Source: WRDS01 sp964492775 (GTDB lineage Bacteria; Actinomycetota; Coriobacteriia; Anaerosomatales; PHET01). Taken from it: a stretch of DNA of 64,000 bases. The notes beneath the pieces are model-generated. The model saw only the letters and a list, made by a program, of their open reading frames with translations. It was not told the DNA's origin and did no database searches. The translations under genes and the position numbers were made by a program. Position 1 is the stretch's first letter; every line of letters begins with the position of its first letter. Below are positions 15,780-23,430 of this stretch, piece after piece. The stretch spans positions 1 to 64,000 of the forward strand of contig CAZBLH010000008.1 in the NCBI GenBank assembly GCA_964492775.1. Reading direction: 5' to 3'.

Positions 15780-17165
15780 CTACTCGGCCTCCGTGACCTC
15801 GGGCTTCGCCCGGTGACGCCGAGTCCAGTCCTCGACGTTCTTCTGATCCGTTCTTTCGATCGCGAGGGCTCCGGGCGGGACGTCACGCGTAATCACGCTT
15901 CCCGCGCCGATCGTAGCGCCCTCACCGATCCTTACGGGTGCTACTAGCATCGTATCAGAGCCCACGAACACGTCGTCCTCGATGATGGTCGGGTGCTTGC
16001 GGACGCCGTCGTAGTTGCAGGTGATGGTGCCGGCGCCGAGATTCACGCCCGAACCGATCGTGGCATCGCCGACGTACGACAGGTGCGGCACCTTGCTTCC
16101 CTCACCGACCGTCGAGTTCTTGATTTCGACGCTCGTGCCGGCCTTGGCGCGCGCCTCGAGCACCGCACCCGGCCGCAGGTACGCGACGGGCCCGACGCTC
16201 GCCTCCGGCCCCACCCGTGCGCCGACCAGCACGCTTGAGTCTACGCGAGCGCCAGCGCCGATCACCGAGTCCGTCGCGCGCGTATTGGGGCCGAGCACCG
16301 CGCCGTCACCCACCGAGGTCTTCCCGTAGAGCATGGTGAGCGGCAGTATCTCGACATCGCGCCCGACCTCGACATCCGGGCCGACCCAGACCAGATCGGG
16401 GTCGGTCATCGTCACGCCCGAGAGCATCAGATCGTGATTGATGCGCTGCTGCAGCACCTTGGTGACCTGCGCGAGCTGGACGCGGGAGTTCACGCCGAGC
16501 GTCTCGAACGGGTCAGCGGTCTCGCTGGCGGCAATCGTCAGGCCTTCTCGGCGGAAGATGTCCACCATGTCTGTGAGGTAGTACTCGCCTTGGGCGTTGC
16601 CGGTTGAGAGCCGGTCCAGGTGCGCGAAAAGCGCCGCAGCATCGAAGCAGTAGGTGCCGGTGTTGACCTCGTCAATGAGGCGCTGCTCAGGCGTGCAGTC
16701 CTTCTCCTCGACAATCGCCGCCACCCCGCCGTCGCGATCGCGCACGATGCGGCCGTAGCCGGTCGGGTCGGACATGCGCGTCGTGAGCAGCGCGGCGACC
16801 GCGCCTGAGGACTCGCGGATCGCGATCAGACCCGCGACCGTCTCCGCCGAGATGAGCGGTGTGTCCCCCGAGAGGATCACCAGCGACCCCGTCGCAGTTC
16901 CCACCGCCTCGCGAGCGCACATCACCGCATGCCCCGTTCCGAGCTGACGGTCCTGGCGCACGAACTCGATGTCGCCAGCAACGGCCTCAACCGCCTCGGC
17001 CTTATGACCGGTGATCGCGATGACGCGCTCGCAGCCTGCAGCCCTCGCGGCTTTGACCACGTAGCTGATCATGGGCGTGCCGAGGACCTCGTGCACGACT
17101 TTGGGCTTGTCCGACTTCATCCGGGTTCCCTCGCCCGCGGCGAGGATGAGTGCGGTGGCTGTCAC
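15780..17165 (-). CDS. glmU: bifunctional GlmU (UDP-GlcNAc synthesis)
   Basis: 461-aa enzyme with glucosamine-1-phosphate acetyltransferase and N-acetylglucosamine-1-phosphate uridyltransferase activities; it makes UDP-GlcNAc for peptidoglycan. The N-terminal pyrophosphorylase motif is ALILAAGEGTRMKSDKPK; a left-handed beta-helix of hexapeptide repeats fills ~250-440 (GVNLGAGTITCNYDG near the active site). The start was set at GTG 17165, directly before the TATALILAAGEGTRM core. It follows tRNA-Gln. Confidence 0.95.
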   Translation of the reverse strand: MTATALILAAGEGTRMKSDKPKVVHEVLGTPMISYVVKAARAAGCERVIAITGHKAEAVEAVAGDIEFVRQDRQLGTGHAVMCAREAVGTATGSLVILSGDTPLISAETVAGLIAIRESSGAVAALLTTRMSDPTGYGRIVRDRDGGVAAIVEEKDCTPEQRLIDEVNTGTYCFDAAALFAHLDRLSTGNAQGEYYLTDMVDIFRREGLTIAASETADPFETLGVNSRVQLAQVTKVLQQRINHDLMLSGVTMTDPDLVWVGPDVEVGRDVEILPLTMLYGKTSVGDGAVLGPNTRATDSVIGAGARVDSSVLVGARVGPEASVGPVAYLRPGAVLEARAKAGTSVEIKNSTVGEGSKVPHLSYVGDATIGSGVNLGAGTITCNYDGVRKHPTIIEDDVFVGSDTMLVAPVRIGEGATIGAGSVITRDVPPGALAIERTDQKNVEDWTRRHRAKPEVTEAE

Positions 17166-17227
17166 CAGTAGCCCCCCTGAGGATCGGAGCGTTGTACGCA
17201 TGGGCGCAGGGCGCGCGCTGGACGCGT

Positions 17228-17301
17228 TGGCTGGGGCACCAGGATTCGAACCTGGATAGCGGGAACCAAAATCCCGAGTCCTGCCATTAGACGATGCCCC
17301 A
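17228..17301 (-). tRNA. tRNA-Gln (UUG)
   Basis: 74-nt tRNA including an encoded CCA end. The acceptor arms TGGGGCA and TGCCCCA pair perfectly; the anticodon stem CGGGA/TCCCG encloses the loop TTTTGGT with anticodon TTG. The T arm reads CCAGG-TTCGAAT-CCTGG and the D arm contains GTCTAATGGCAGGAC. It lies between spoVG and glmU with its own promoter. Confidence 0.97.
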
Positions 17302-17316
17302 ATCCGGCGCCCAGCC

Positions 17317-17346
17317 AGTGTAGGAACTGCCGATGGGCAACGTCAA
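17317..17346 (-). promoter_or_regulatory. tRNA-Gln promoter
   Basis: Read on the minus strand, TTGACG (17346-17341) and TACACT (17322-17317) form a near-consensus -35/-10 pair with an 18-bp spacer. The -10 ends 16 bp before the tRNA. This is the clearest sigma-70-type promoter in the window. Confidence 0.7.
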
Positions 17347-17396
17347 ACCACCCGGACCGCAACCGGCGGCGGTATCCCCGATGGCGCGGGACCCCC

Positions 17397-17702
17397 TCAG
17401 GCCTCGGCGAACTCCTCCGGACCGCTATCCGCGAGGCTGAACGCCTCGATGCCGCCGTTCATCACGAACTCGTCGAGTACGGCCTGCTGGATGTGGTTAC
17501 GAGCCTCGGTGTTGATCGGATGACAGATATCGCGAAAGTCCCCGTTCGGGAGCTTTCTCGAGGGCATCGCGACGAACAACCCTTTGTCCCCGTTGACGAT
17601 TCGAAGGTCGTGAATGACGAAGCAGTCATCGATGACTATGCTCGCGATGGCCACGACCTTGTTCATCTCAACAGGCCTCAGGGTCACTTTCGTGATTTTC
17701 AT
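17397..17702 (-). CDS. spoVG: SpoVG family regulator
   Basis: 101-aa SpoVG, a small nucleic-acid-binding regulator. The family core is seen in MKITKVTLRPV, VAIASIVIDDCFVIHDLRI and the RDICHPIN segment. In Firmicutes SpoVG affects sporulation, septation and virulence; in non-sporulating relatives it is kept with a broader regulatory role. The start was set at ATG 17702 with GGGGGG just upstream; a longer reading adds non-conserved residues. It is located upstream of glmU, as in Bacillus. Confidence 0.94.
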   Translation of the reverse strand: MKITKVTLRPVEMNKVVAIASIVIDDCFVIHDLRIVNGDKGLFVAMPSRKLPNGDFRDICHPINTEARNHIQQAVLDEFVMNGGIEAFSLADSGPEEFAEA

Positions 17703-17759
17703 GGCCCCCCTTTGTCCGGCATTCACAATCCCCACTCGGACATTAGTTTAGCACTGGGG

Positions 17760-18542
17760 TCACAATAGGTCGGTCGTATTCTCGCGACGTTCGAACAGAA
17801 CCCGTTCGGCGACCACGACATCAATGGGCTTGTCTACATCCGCTCCGATAGATGCGTGCTGCGTGCTGATGGCCACGCACTCCCCATCGAAGACCTTCGC
17901 GAGCCGGTTTGCCACGTTCTCGGGGTCGAGCCGCCCCAGGAGGAGCTTGAAGATGAAGCTCACGCCGACGACACGCGCGAGATCGATAGGGCTCTTGCGC
18001 AGCTCGAACAGCTTCTGGGCGACCTCGGTGTTGCGGCGCACGAGCGCGGGGGTTACGACCATTAGATTGCCGCCGGTGACCGGACCGCTCTTGATCTTGA
18101 CGTACGTGCGCTGCGAGCCGGGGAACTCGGCCTCCATCGCCTCTTTCGAGACGAGCGGATAGCTGAGTTCGGCCCCCGACGCGAGCGAGCGCGTCACATA
18201 GTCGTCCACGGCCTCAACAGTGAGTGCCGGCAGGTCCCCGGTCGCGATGACGACTGGGCGCTCCTCGCCGAACGCGCTTACTCCGGCGACAACGTTGTCG
18301 ATGAAGGAGCCGTCGGAGACGACAAGCTCGTCGACCTTCTCTACCCAAGAGCCGAGTCCCTGGTCGGTGGGGACAACCACGGCCACACGCGAGACGGTGC
18401 TCGCCGCGCGCATCGTGTCCACGACCCACTCGACCATAGGCTTGCCGGCTACCGTGACCAACCCTTTGATGCTCACGGCCGGGTCGATGACGCAGCCATC
18501 GCCTCCAGCCATGATGACCGCGTCAACCGTCGTATGCGTCAC
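17760..18542 (-). CDS. nucleotidyltransferase family protein (GT-A fold)
   Basis: 260-aa MobA/GlmU-like nucleotidyltransferase. The N-terminus DAVIMAGGDGCVIDPAVSIKG resembles the LAGGxGxR nucleotide-binding loop, but the usual Arg is absent. KPMVEWVVDTM and VVIATGDLPALT (with the metal-binding Asp) are kept. The substrate is unknown. The GTG at 18542 overlaps the ispE stop by 4 nt (GTGA) and has GAAGG upstream, so it is coupled to ispE. It takes the position of purR-yabJ in the Bacillus order. Confidence 0.82.
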   Translation of the reverse strand: MTHTTVDAVIMAGGDGCVIDPAVSIKGLVTVAGKPMVEWVVDTMRAASTVSRVAVVVPTDQGLGSWVEKVDELVVSDGSFIDNVVAGVSAFGEERPVVIATGDLPALTVEAVDDYVTRSLASGAELSYPLVSKEAMEAEFPGSQRTYVKIKSGPVTGGNLMVVTPALVRRNTEVAQKLFELRKSPIDLARVVGVSFIFKLLLGRLDPENVANRLAKVFDGECVAISTQHASIGADVDKPIDVVVAERVLFERRENTTDLL

Positions 18543-19429
18543 GCTCGGCCCTTCTCGTCGGTAACGGTAGCGCCCTGTGCGGACAGCTTGGTCGGTGTCG
18601 CCCACCAGCCCCTGCCAGCAGCCTCACGTGCAATATGTTCCGCTATCTCGGCACTTCCGACCACTCCAAACACCGCGGAGCCGGAACCGGACACCTGTGC
18701 TCCCAGCACCCCCTGCTGACGGCTGAGCCAGCCGAGAACCTCGGCAACCGGTGGCGCGACGGCGCACGCCGCCTCCGAGAGGTTGTTGGCGAGCCGTTCG
18801 CCGAGAAGAGCCGCGTCCCCCGCCATAAGCGCCTCGACCACGGCAGCGTGTCCGGCGGCAGACGAGGGCGACGCGTCGAAGGCCCGGTACACCTCAGCGG
18901 TGGAGGCCGGCACGTCGGGCCGGACAAGCACGAGCGCGAAATCGCGGGCGGGCAGCGCCTGGGAGATCTCGTCTCCCCTGCCAGTCATGAGCGCCGCCCC
19001 TCCGTACAGGAAGAAAGGCACGTCCGCGCCGAGACGAGCGGCGACCGCGAGGCAGCGCGGATCGAGCTTGTCGACGCCCCATACGTGCGCGAGCCCAGCG
19101 ATGACCGCGGCCGCATCGCTCGAACCGCCGCCCAGGCCGGCCGCGTGCGGGATGCGCTTGGTGACGCGGATGGCGAACGCGGCTTCGTGGCCGAGCGCGT
19201 CCGCCAGCTCGGTAGCAGCGCGATAGGCGAGGTTGCGCTCGGCGGGGATGCCGAGATCGGGAGCGCACTCGATCGAGAGCTCGGGCGCCTCGGCGATCGT
19301 GATTTCGTCGTGCAGTTCGAGGGCGTGCATGATGGTCGTGACTTCGTGGTAACCATCGTCAGCCTGAGCGCCGACCCCCAGATAGAGATTGACTTTGGCT
19401 GGTGCGACGACGGATACGGTTCGCGGCAC
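18539..19429 (-). CDS. ispE: 4-diphosphocytidyl-2-C-methyl-D-erythritol kinase
   Basis: 296-aa GHMP kinase of the MEP isoprenoid pathway. It has the AKVNLYLGVG substrate motif at the N-terminus, the ATP-binding GHMP loop PHAAGLGGGSSDAAAVI near residue 100, and the C-terminal GSGSAVFGV glycine motif. The start was set at GTG 19429 (GAGGG 7 nt upstream), giving the normal family length. Its stop overlaps the nucleotidyltransferase start. Confidence 0.95.
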   Translation of the reverse strand: MPRTVSVVAPAKVNLYLGVGAQADDGYHEVTTIMHALELHDEITIAEAPELSIECAPDLGIPAERNLAYRAATELADALGHEAAFAIRVTKRIPHAAGLGGGSSDAAAVIAGLAHVWGVDKLDPRCLAVAARLGADVPFFLYGGAALMTGRGDEISQALPARDFALVLVRPDVPASTAEVYRAFDASPSSAAGHAAVVEALMAGDAALLGERLANNLSEAACAVAPPVAEVLGWLSRQQGVLGAQVSGSGSAVFGVVGSAEIAEHIAREAAGRGWWATPTKLSAQGATVTDEKGRA

Positions 19430-19505
19430 GTGAGTTCCCTCGAACGACGAGCGCGGACCCAGAGTGGGTTCCGCGCTCGGACAGGCTATCAGTATCGGTA
19501 CCGGA

Positions 19506-19787
19506 CTAGCTGAGCCAGGGGAAGACACTCTCCCCGCTCTCCGGGTTCGTCAGTTCAACAGTGCCGGTGAGCACGTCCACGTACTGGTATGAAGCACGCG
19601 CAGTGCGCTCACGCTTCTCCTGCACCTCAACGACGAAGAGGGCCGGATGGGTCTGGGTCAGGATGCCTTCGCGCTCCACTATCTTCGAGCGCCCCATGTT
19701 CGCGCGTACCCGGATGCGGCTACCGGTCAGCTCCTCAAGGTTGGAGCGGATGCGACCGACGACTTCGACCTGGCTAGCAAGATCCAT
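19506..19787 (-). CDS. veg: Veg family protein
   Basis: 93-aa member of the Veg family, known from Bacillus as a highly expressed small protein linked to biofilm regulation and spore outgrowth. Conserved features are GRSKIVEREGILTQTHPALFVV and the YQYVDVLTGTVEL segment. ATG start with GGAGG 8 nt upstream. It lies between rsmA and ispE, exactly as in Bacillus, and has its own good promoter. Confidence 0.93.
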   Translation of the reverse strand: MDLASQVEVVGRIRSNLEELTGSRIRVRANMGRSKIVEREGILTQTHPALFVVEVQEKRERTARASYQYVDVLTGTVELTNPESGESVFPWLS

Positions 19788-19817
19788 ATAAGGGTACCTC
19801 CTTCAGCTCAAAGAATG

Positions 19818-19845
19818 ATTATAGCGTGTGGCGCACTGATTTGCC
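19818..19845 (-). promoter_or_regulatory. veg promoter
   Basis: On the minus strand a perfect TATAAT (19823-19818) lies 30 bp upstream of the veg ATG. A weak TGGCAA lies 17 bp before it as -35. The Bacillus veg promoter is a classical strong sigma-A promoter, so an individual promoter here fits. The -35 is uncertain. Confidence 0.6.
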
Positions 19846-19874
19846 AGCTGTCAGACTCTATTTGCGCGAACAAT

Positions 19875-20729
19875 TCACCGATCGAGCAGCACGCTACCGA
19901 GTCTGGCGAACGCCGAGAGAGACAGGGTCTCGGCGCGAGCGCCCTCATCGATCTCGGCGCGCTCCAAGAGTGTTGCGACCTCATCGGCGGAGAGTCCGAG
20001 GGCTCCGCGTAGCGAATTCCGCACCGTCTTGCGCCGCTGAGCGAATGCTGCGTCGGCGGCGGACACGACCGCCGCCCGCAGCTCAGGCGCCATTGTCTCC
20101 TCGGCGCGCTCCAGCCGGATGACGGCGGACTCGACCCGGGGCGGTGGCAGGAAGCAGGAACTCGCGACGTTGAAGCGCCCTGCAGGTCGCACAAGAGTCT
20201 GCAGCTTAACGCTGTAGGCGCCGTAGTCTTTCGAGCCTGGAGACGCAGCCATGCGATCGGCGACCTCGGCCTGCACCATCACCGTCGCCTGCCGAAGCGA
20301 CGGGAGCAGCTCGAAGAAGCGCAGCACCACGGTCGCTGCAACCTGGTACGGGAGGTTGGCCACAAGCGCAGTTGGAGAGCCGAAGGGTTTGGACAACTGT
20401 TCTGGGCTCACGGTGACCGCATCGGCTTGCACGACCGCGAGGCGCGCACACTCTGCGGTGGTCTCGGCAAGCACCGGGAGCAGCGCCTCATCGCGCTCGA
20501 CGGCCACGACCGAGCCGGCCGCATCGCACAGCGCGAGCGTGAGCGTGCCGATGCCGGGACCGACCTCGAGTGCTACGTCTTCGGGACCGAGTGCTGCGAG
20601 CCGCAGGATGCGACCGACGACGTTGTCGTCGACAAGAAAATGCTGGCCAAAGGACTTCTTGGTATAGAGCCCGTGCTGCTCGAGGACCTCGATGGTCGCA
20701 GTAGGCGATGCCAGCTTGGAGGCGGGCAC
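19875..20729 (-). CDS. rsmA: 16S rRNA (adenine1518/1519-N6)-dimethyltransferase
   Basis: 284-aa KsgA/RsmA that dimethylates two adenosines in helix 45 of 16S rRNA. It has KKSFGQHFLVDDNVV near the N-terminus, the SAM motif ALEVGPGIGTLT, and the catalytic NLPYQVAATV. The start was set at GTG 20729, one base after the stop region of the yabE-like gene (TAACGTG), implying translational coupling; no strong ribosome-binding site is seen. rnmV, present between yabE and ksgA in Bacillus, is absent. Confidence 0.95.
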   Translation of the reverse strand: MPASKLASPTATIEVLEQHGLYTKKSFGQHFLVDDNVVGRILRLAALGPEDVALEVGPGIGTLTLALCDAAGSVVAVERDEALLPVLAETTAECARLAVVQADAVTVSPEQLSKPFGSPTALVANLPYQVAATVVLRFFELLPSLRQATVMVQAEVADRMAASPGSKDYGAYSVKLQTLVRPAGRFNVASSCFLPPPRVESAVIRLERAEETMAPELRAAVVSAADAAFAQRRKTVRNSLRGALGLSADEVATLLERAEIDEGARAETLSLSAFARLGSVLLDR

Positions 20730-20730
20730 G

Positions 20731-21777
20731 TTAGTCGAGGATGACGATGGTGACCGAACGCCGACCCCACTGGCGCGCCTCGGCCACGGTGTCGAAGCAG
20801 AGGTCCACGTGCGCTCCCCTGACGCCGCCACCGGTATCCGCAGCCACAGCCTCACCGTAGCCCGGGATGTAGAGCCGCGTGCCGAGCGGGATGAAGCTCG
20901 GGTCAACAGCGACCACTCCGTGGCGCGCCTTCGCGCCGGTGGCCGTCGTCGAGTTGAGACCCGGCTGCTGGGCGGAGTAGCCCGTAGTGGACACGCGCAC
21001 CGACTTGCCGCTGGGGCGCTTGGCGCTTGTCGTCGCCTTCGATGCGGGCTTCGCACCGGCATCCCGGCTCACCGCAATCGTCTTGGCAGGCGCTGCGCCG
21101 TCGGCGATCACCTTGGGGCGCGGAGCGGTCATGACGTGCTCGGCGGTGAGCACGGGCGTGGATTCGATCCCGTTGACGACCACGACGCGGTACACGCGCA
21201 GGAGCGTGCCGGGGGCGCCTTCGTCGACGACCTTGGTCGCGCCCTTGGCAAGCGAAGGATCCTGCTTGCGCTCTACGCCGGCGGCGATGGTCGACTCCTC
21301 GCGCGCAACCTTGACGACCACGTCGGGAACGCTGATGGACATGCCCGCGACGAGCGGGGTTGTGATCTCGGGAGTGACTCCTGGAACGCTGGACGGGTCG
21401 ACACCCGCCGCGACGAGCGCATCTGCGACGGTATCGCCGACGACCTGGAGTTCAACGGGTTCGGAGCCGAGCTCGACGGTGACCGGTACCGCTCGGCGGA
21501 CCACGATCACCATGCCCGGCTCAATGCGATTGCCCAGCGCAGGGCTCACGACATCGGAGCCACCTACCGCCACGCCGGCATCGGCCAAGACACCTGCGAC
21601 GTCCGCCGCTTGTGTCCTGACGCTACGAGGCTTCCCGTCAACCGCGACGGTGACCTCGGTCTGTGCCCACACGAACCCCGTGATACTGAGTGTGACGATG
21701 AGTGCTGGGACGATTGCTGCGACTAAGTGGTTTCTTCTTCTCGGGCTTCGTGCCGATCGAGTCGGCCGAAGACGCAC
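20731..21777 (-). CDS. YabE-like DUF348/G5/3D domain protein
   Basis: 348-aa exported cell-wall protein. A basic N-terminus and membrane segment (~18-38) are followed by two DUF348 repeats (~40-150), a G5 domain (~155-225), a Lys/Ala-rich linker and a C-terminal 3D domain with TATGAKARHGVVAVDPSFIP, AVAADTGGG and HVDLCFD: the three catalytic-type Asp residues are present. The 3D domain suggests lytic transglycosylase activity. The GTG start at 21777 has AAAGG 6 nt upstream. Located before rsmA, as yabE in Bacillus; resembles actinobacterial Rpf-type wall proteins in layout. Confidence 0.9.
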   Translation of the reverse strand: MRLRPTRSARSPRRRNHLVAAIVPALIVTLSITGFVWAQTEVTVAVDGKPRSVRTQAADVAGVLADAGVAVGGSDVVSPALGNRIEPGMVIVVRRAVPVTVELGSEPVELQVVGDTVADALVAAGVDPSSVPGVTPEITTPLVAGMSISVPDVVVKVAREESTIAAGVERKQDPSLAKGATKVVDEGAPGTLLRVYRVVVVNGIESTPVLTAEHVMTAPRPKVIADGAAPAKTIAVSRDAGAKPASKATTSAKRPSGKSVRVSTTGYSAQQPGLNSTTATGAKARHGVVAVDPSFIPLGTRLYIPGYGEAVAADTGGGVRGAHVDLCFDTVAEARQWGRRSVTIVILD

Positions 21778-21880
21778 CCGATGCCTTTCGGTTCGGTAAC
21801 AGAACGCCTACCAGAAGAAAACGGTAGGACTTGAAAGCCTACCCCTAACCCTGCTCTCCCGCAAACCCGCAGGTCGCCCC

Positions 21881-22501
21881 TCAGGCCTCAGAAGTCTGCC
21901 TGCCGAGCACCGCGCGCCGGACGAGTTCACCGCCGATCCATTCGGCCTGGGCGAGCATCTCCGGATAGCGCTCGATGTCGCCACGCTTGTCGATTCCGAC
22001 GTACTCGTAGGCCTCGCCGATCTCGACCTCGAGGACGTTCATCACGCTTCTTGTGGGGGTCACGGCGCACTGCGTGCCGAAGGGATCTCCACCGCCTCCG
22101 ACCACCAGGAGTGCGCCAGGCCGTCTCTGAGCCCTACGCGGCTCGTGCAGCACATAACGCCTCGCCCAGTACGGCTGGCAGCGATCGTACAGCGCCTTGA
22201 GGCTTGCAGGGACGCTCGCGAAGTACACGGGCGTGACAACGGCGATCGCGTTTGCCGAGTCCAGCAGCGGGTAGACGTCGTTCATCCCGTCGTGCACGAT
22301 GCAGCGGCCGTCGGAGGAGCACGCGTTGCAGCCTCGGCAAGGCGCGATTCCCGCATGGGACGGGGCGATCGCGACGGCGACACCGCCCTCGTCTTGGACG
22401 CCATGGATCAGGGCCTCGGCAAGACGGTCGGAGTTGCCGCCCCTACGCGGGCTGCCAACTATGCAGAGCACGTGAGGTGCGTAGGCGATCTCGGCACTCA
22501 T
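21881..22501 (-). CDS. flavodoxin-family NAD(P)H-dependent oxidoreductase
   Basis: 206-aa iron-sulfur flavoprotein-like reductase. The FMN phosphate loop is VGSPRRGGNSDRLAEAL near residue 15. CRGCNACSSDGRC supplies a compact Cys motif typical of Fe-S flavoproteins, and TPVYFASVPASLKALYDRC is the family flavin-contact segment. It probably serves redox or detoxification in an anaerobe; the substrate is unknown. The ATG overlaps the tatD stop by 4 nt, so it is coupled to tatD. Confidence 0.88.
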   Translation of the reverse strand: MSAEIAYAPHVLCIVGSPRRGGNSDRLAEALIHGVQDEGGVAVAIAPSHAGIAPCRGCNACSSDGRCIVHDGMNDVYPLLDSANAIAVVTPVYFASVPASLKALYDRCQPYWARRYVLHEPRRAQRRPGALLVVGGGGDPFGTQCAVTPTRSVMNVLEVEIGEAYEYVGIDKRGDIERYPEMLAQAEWIGGELVRRAVLGRQTSEA

Positions 22502-23409
22502 GCGCGCGTCCTCGCAAGCAGTCGCAGGGCGGCATCGAACGCAGCCTGCGCGAACTCCTCGGCGGGCTCTTCACGCACCTCGGCAATGCGCGCCGCCGAG
22601 AAGACCGTGAACGCCGGCTCACACTTCTGGCCTCGGAAGGGCTCGGGGGCCATGAACGGGCAGTCGGTCTCGGTGAGGATGCGGCCGGCGGGTACGACCG
22701 CCGCGGCGGCGCGGATCTGCTCGGCGCTCTTGAAGGTGACCGGCCCGGCGAAGCTCACGTGGCAGCCCAGTTCGAGGAAGGGTTGCATCTCCTCAGGGCC
22801 GAGCGTGTAGCAGTGTAGGATCGCGCCTGCCCCGGGCATACCGGATTCGCGCAGGATCGCGAGGCCGTCGTCGTGCGCCTCTCGCAGATGGATGACGGCC
22901 GGGAGCGCGAACTCGTGGGCGAGCTCCAGGTGGCGACGGAATCGGTCGCGCTGGATCTCGCGCGGCGAGTGGTCGTAGTGGTAGTCGAGGCCGGCCTCGC
23001 CGATCGCGCAGGTCGCGGGATCGGCGGCCAGGCGCCTGAGTTCGCGCTCGGCGTCAACACCGTACTCCTTGGCGTTATGAGGGTGCGCACCGACGATCAC
23101 GCGCACCTGCGGAACGCGCACGCCGGATGCTCCGGCGCCCGCGAGCATCTCGCGCGCATTCGCCAGCCAGCTCGCCAGCTCGTCGTAGGAGCGCCACCCG
23201 TCCTCGGTCACGTCGGCCACGGTCGCGATGAACTCGACCCCGGCCAGTGCGGCCCGCGCGAGAGCGAGCGCGGGGTCCTCGAGCATGTCGAGGTGCGCGT
23301 GGGTGTCGGCCACTCCCGCACCGAGGCGCGGAGCCTCGACGGGGCGGCCCTTGGAGTCCGTAAACACCGGCCCTGCAAGCGGACCGTGCGGTTGCTCGTC
23401 TGTGGCCAC
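22498..23409 (-). CDS. tatD: TatD family deoxyribonuclease
   Basis: 303-aa metal-dependent hydrolase. It has the first metal motif DTHAHLDM (~residue 35), the GEAGLDYHYDHSPREIQ motif, HLREAHDDGLAIL, and the late TETDCPFMAP motif. An N-terminal extension of ~30 residues is longer than in most TatD proteins. ATG start with GGAGG 6 nt upstream; follows metG as yabD does in Bacillus. Confidence 0.94.
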   Translation of the reverse strand: MATDEQPHGPLAGPVFTDSKGRPVEAPRLGAGVADTHAHLDMLEDPALALARAALAGVEFIATVADVTEDGWRSYDELASWLANAREMLAGAGASGVRVPQVRVIVGAHPHNAKEYGVDAERELRRLAADPATCAIGEAGLDYHYDHSPREIQRDRFRRHLELAHEFALPAVIHLREAHDDGLAILRESGMPGAGAILHCYTLGPEEMQPFLELGCHVSFAGPVTFKSAEQIRAAAAVVPAGRILTETDCPFMAPEPFRGQKCEPAFTVFSAARIAEVREEPAEEFAQAAFDAALRLLARTRA

Positions 23410-23430
23410 GGGTTTCCTCCTAGTTGAGCC

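Noticed and set aside
21778..21880. Possible c-di-AMP (ydaO) riboswitch upstream of the yabE-like gene
   Set aside because: Such switches often precede wall-hydrolase genes, but only a short CTACC/GGTAG hairpin is seen and the conserved core is absent.
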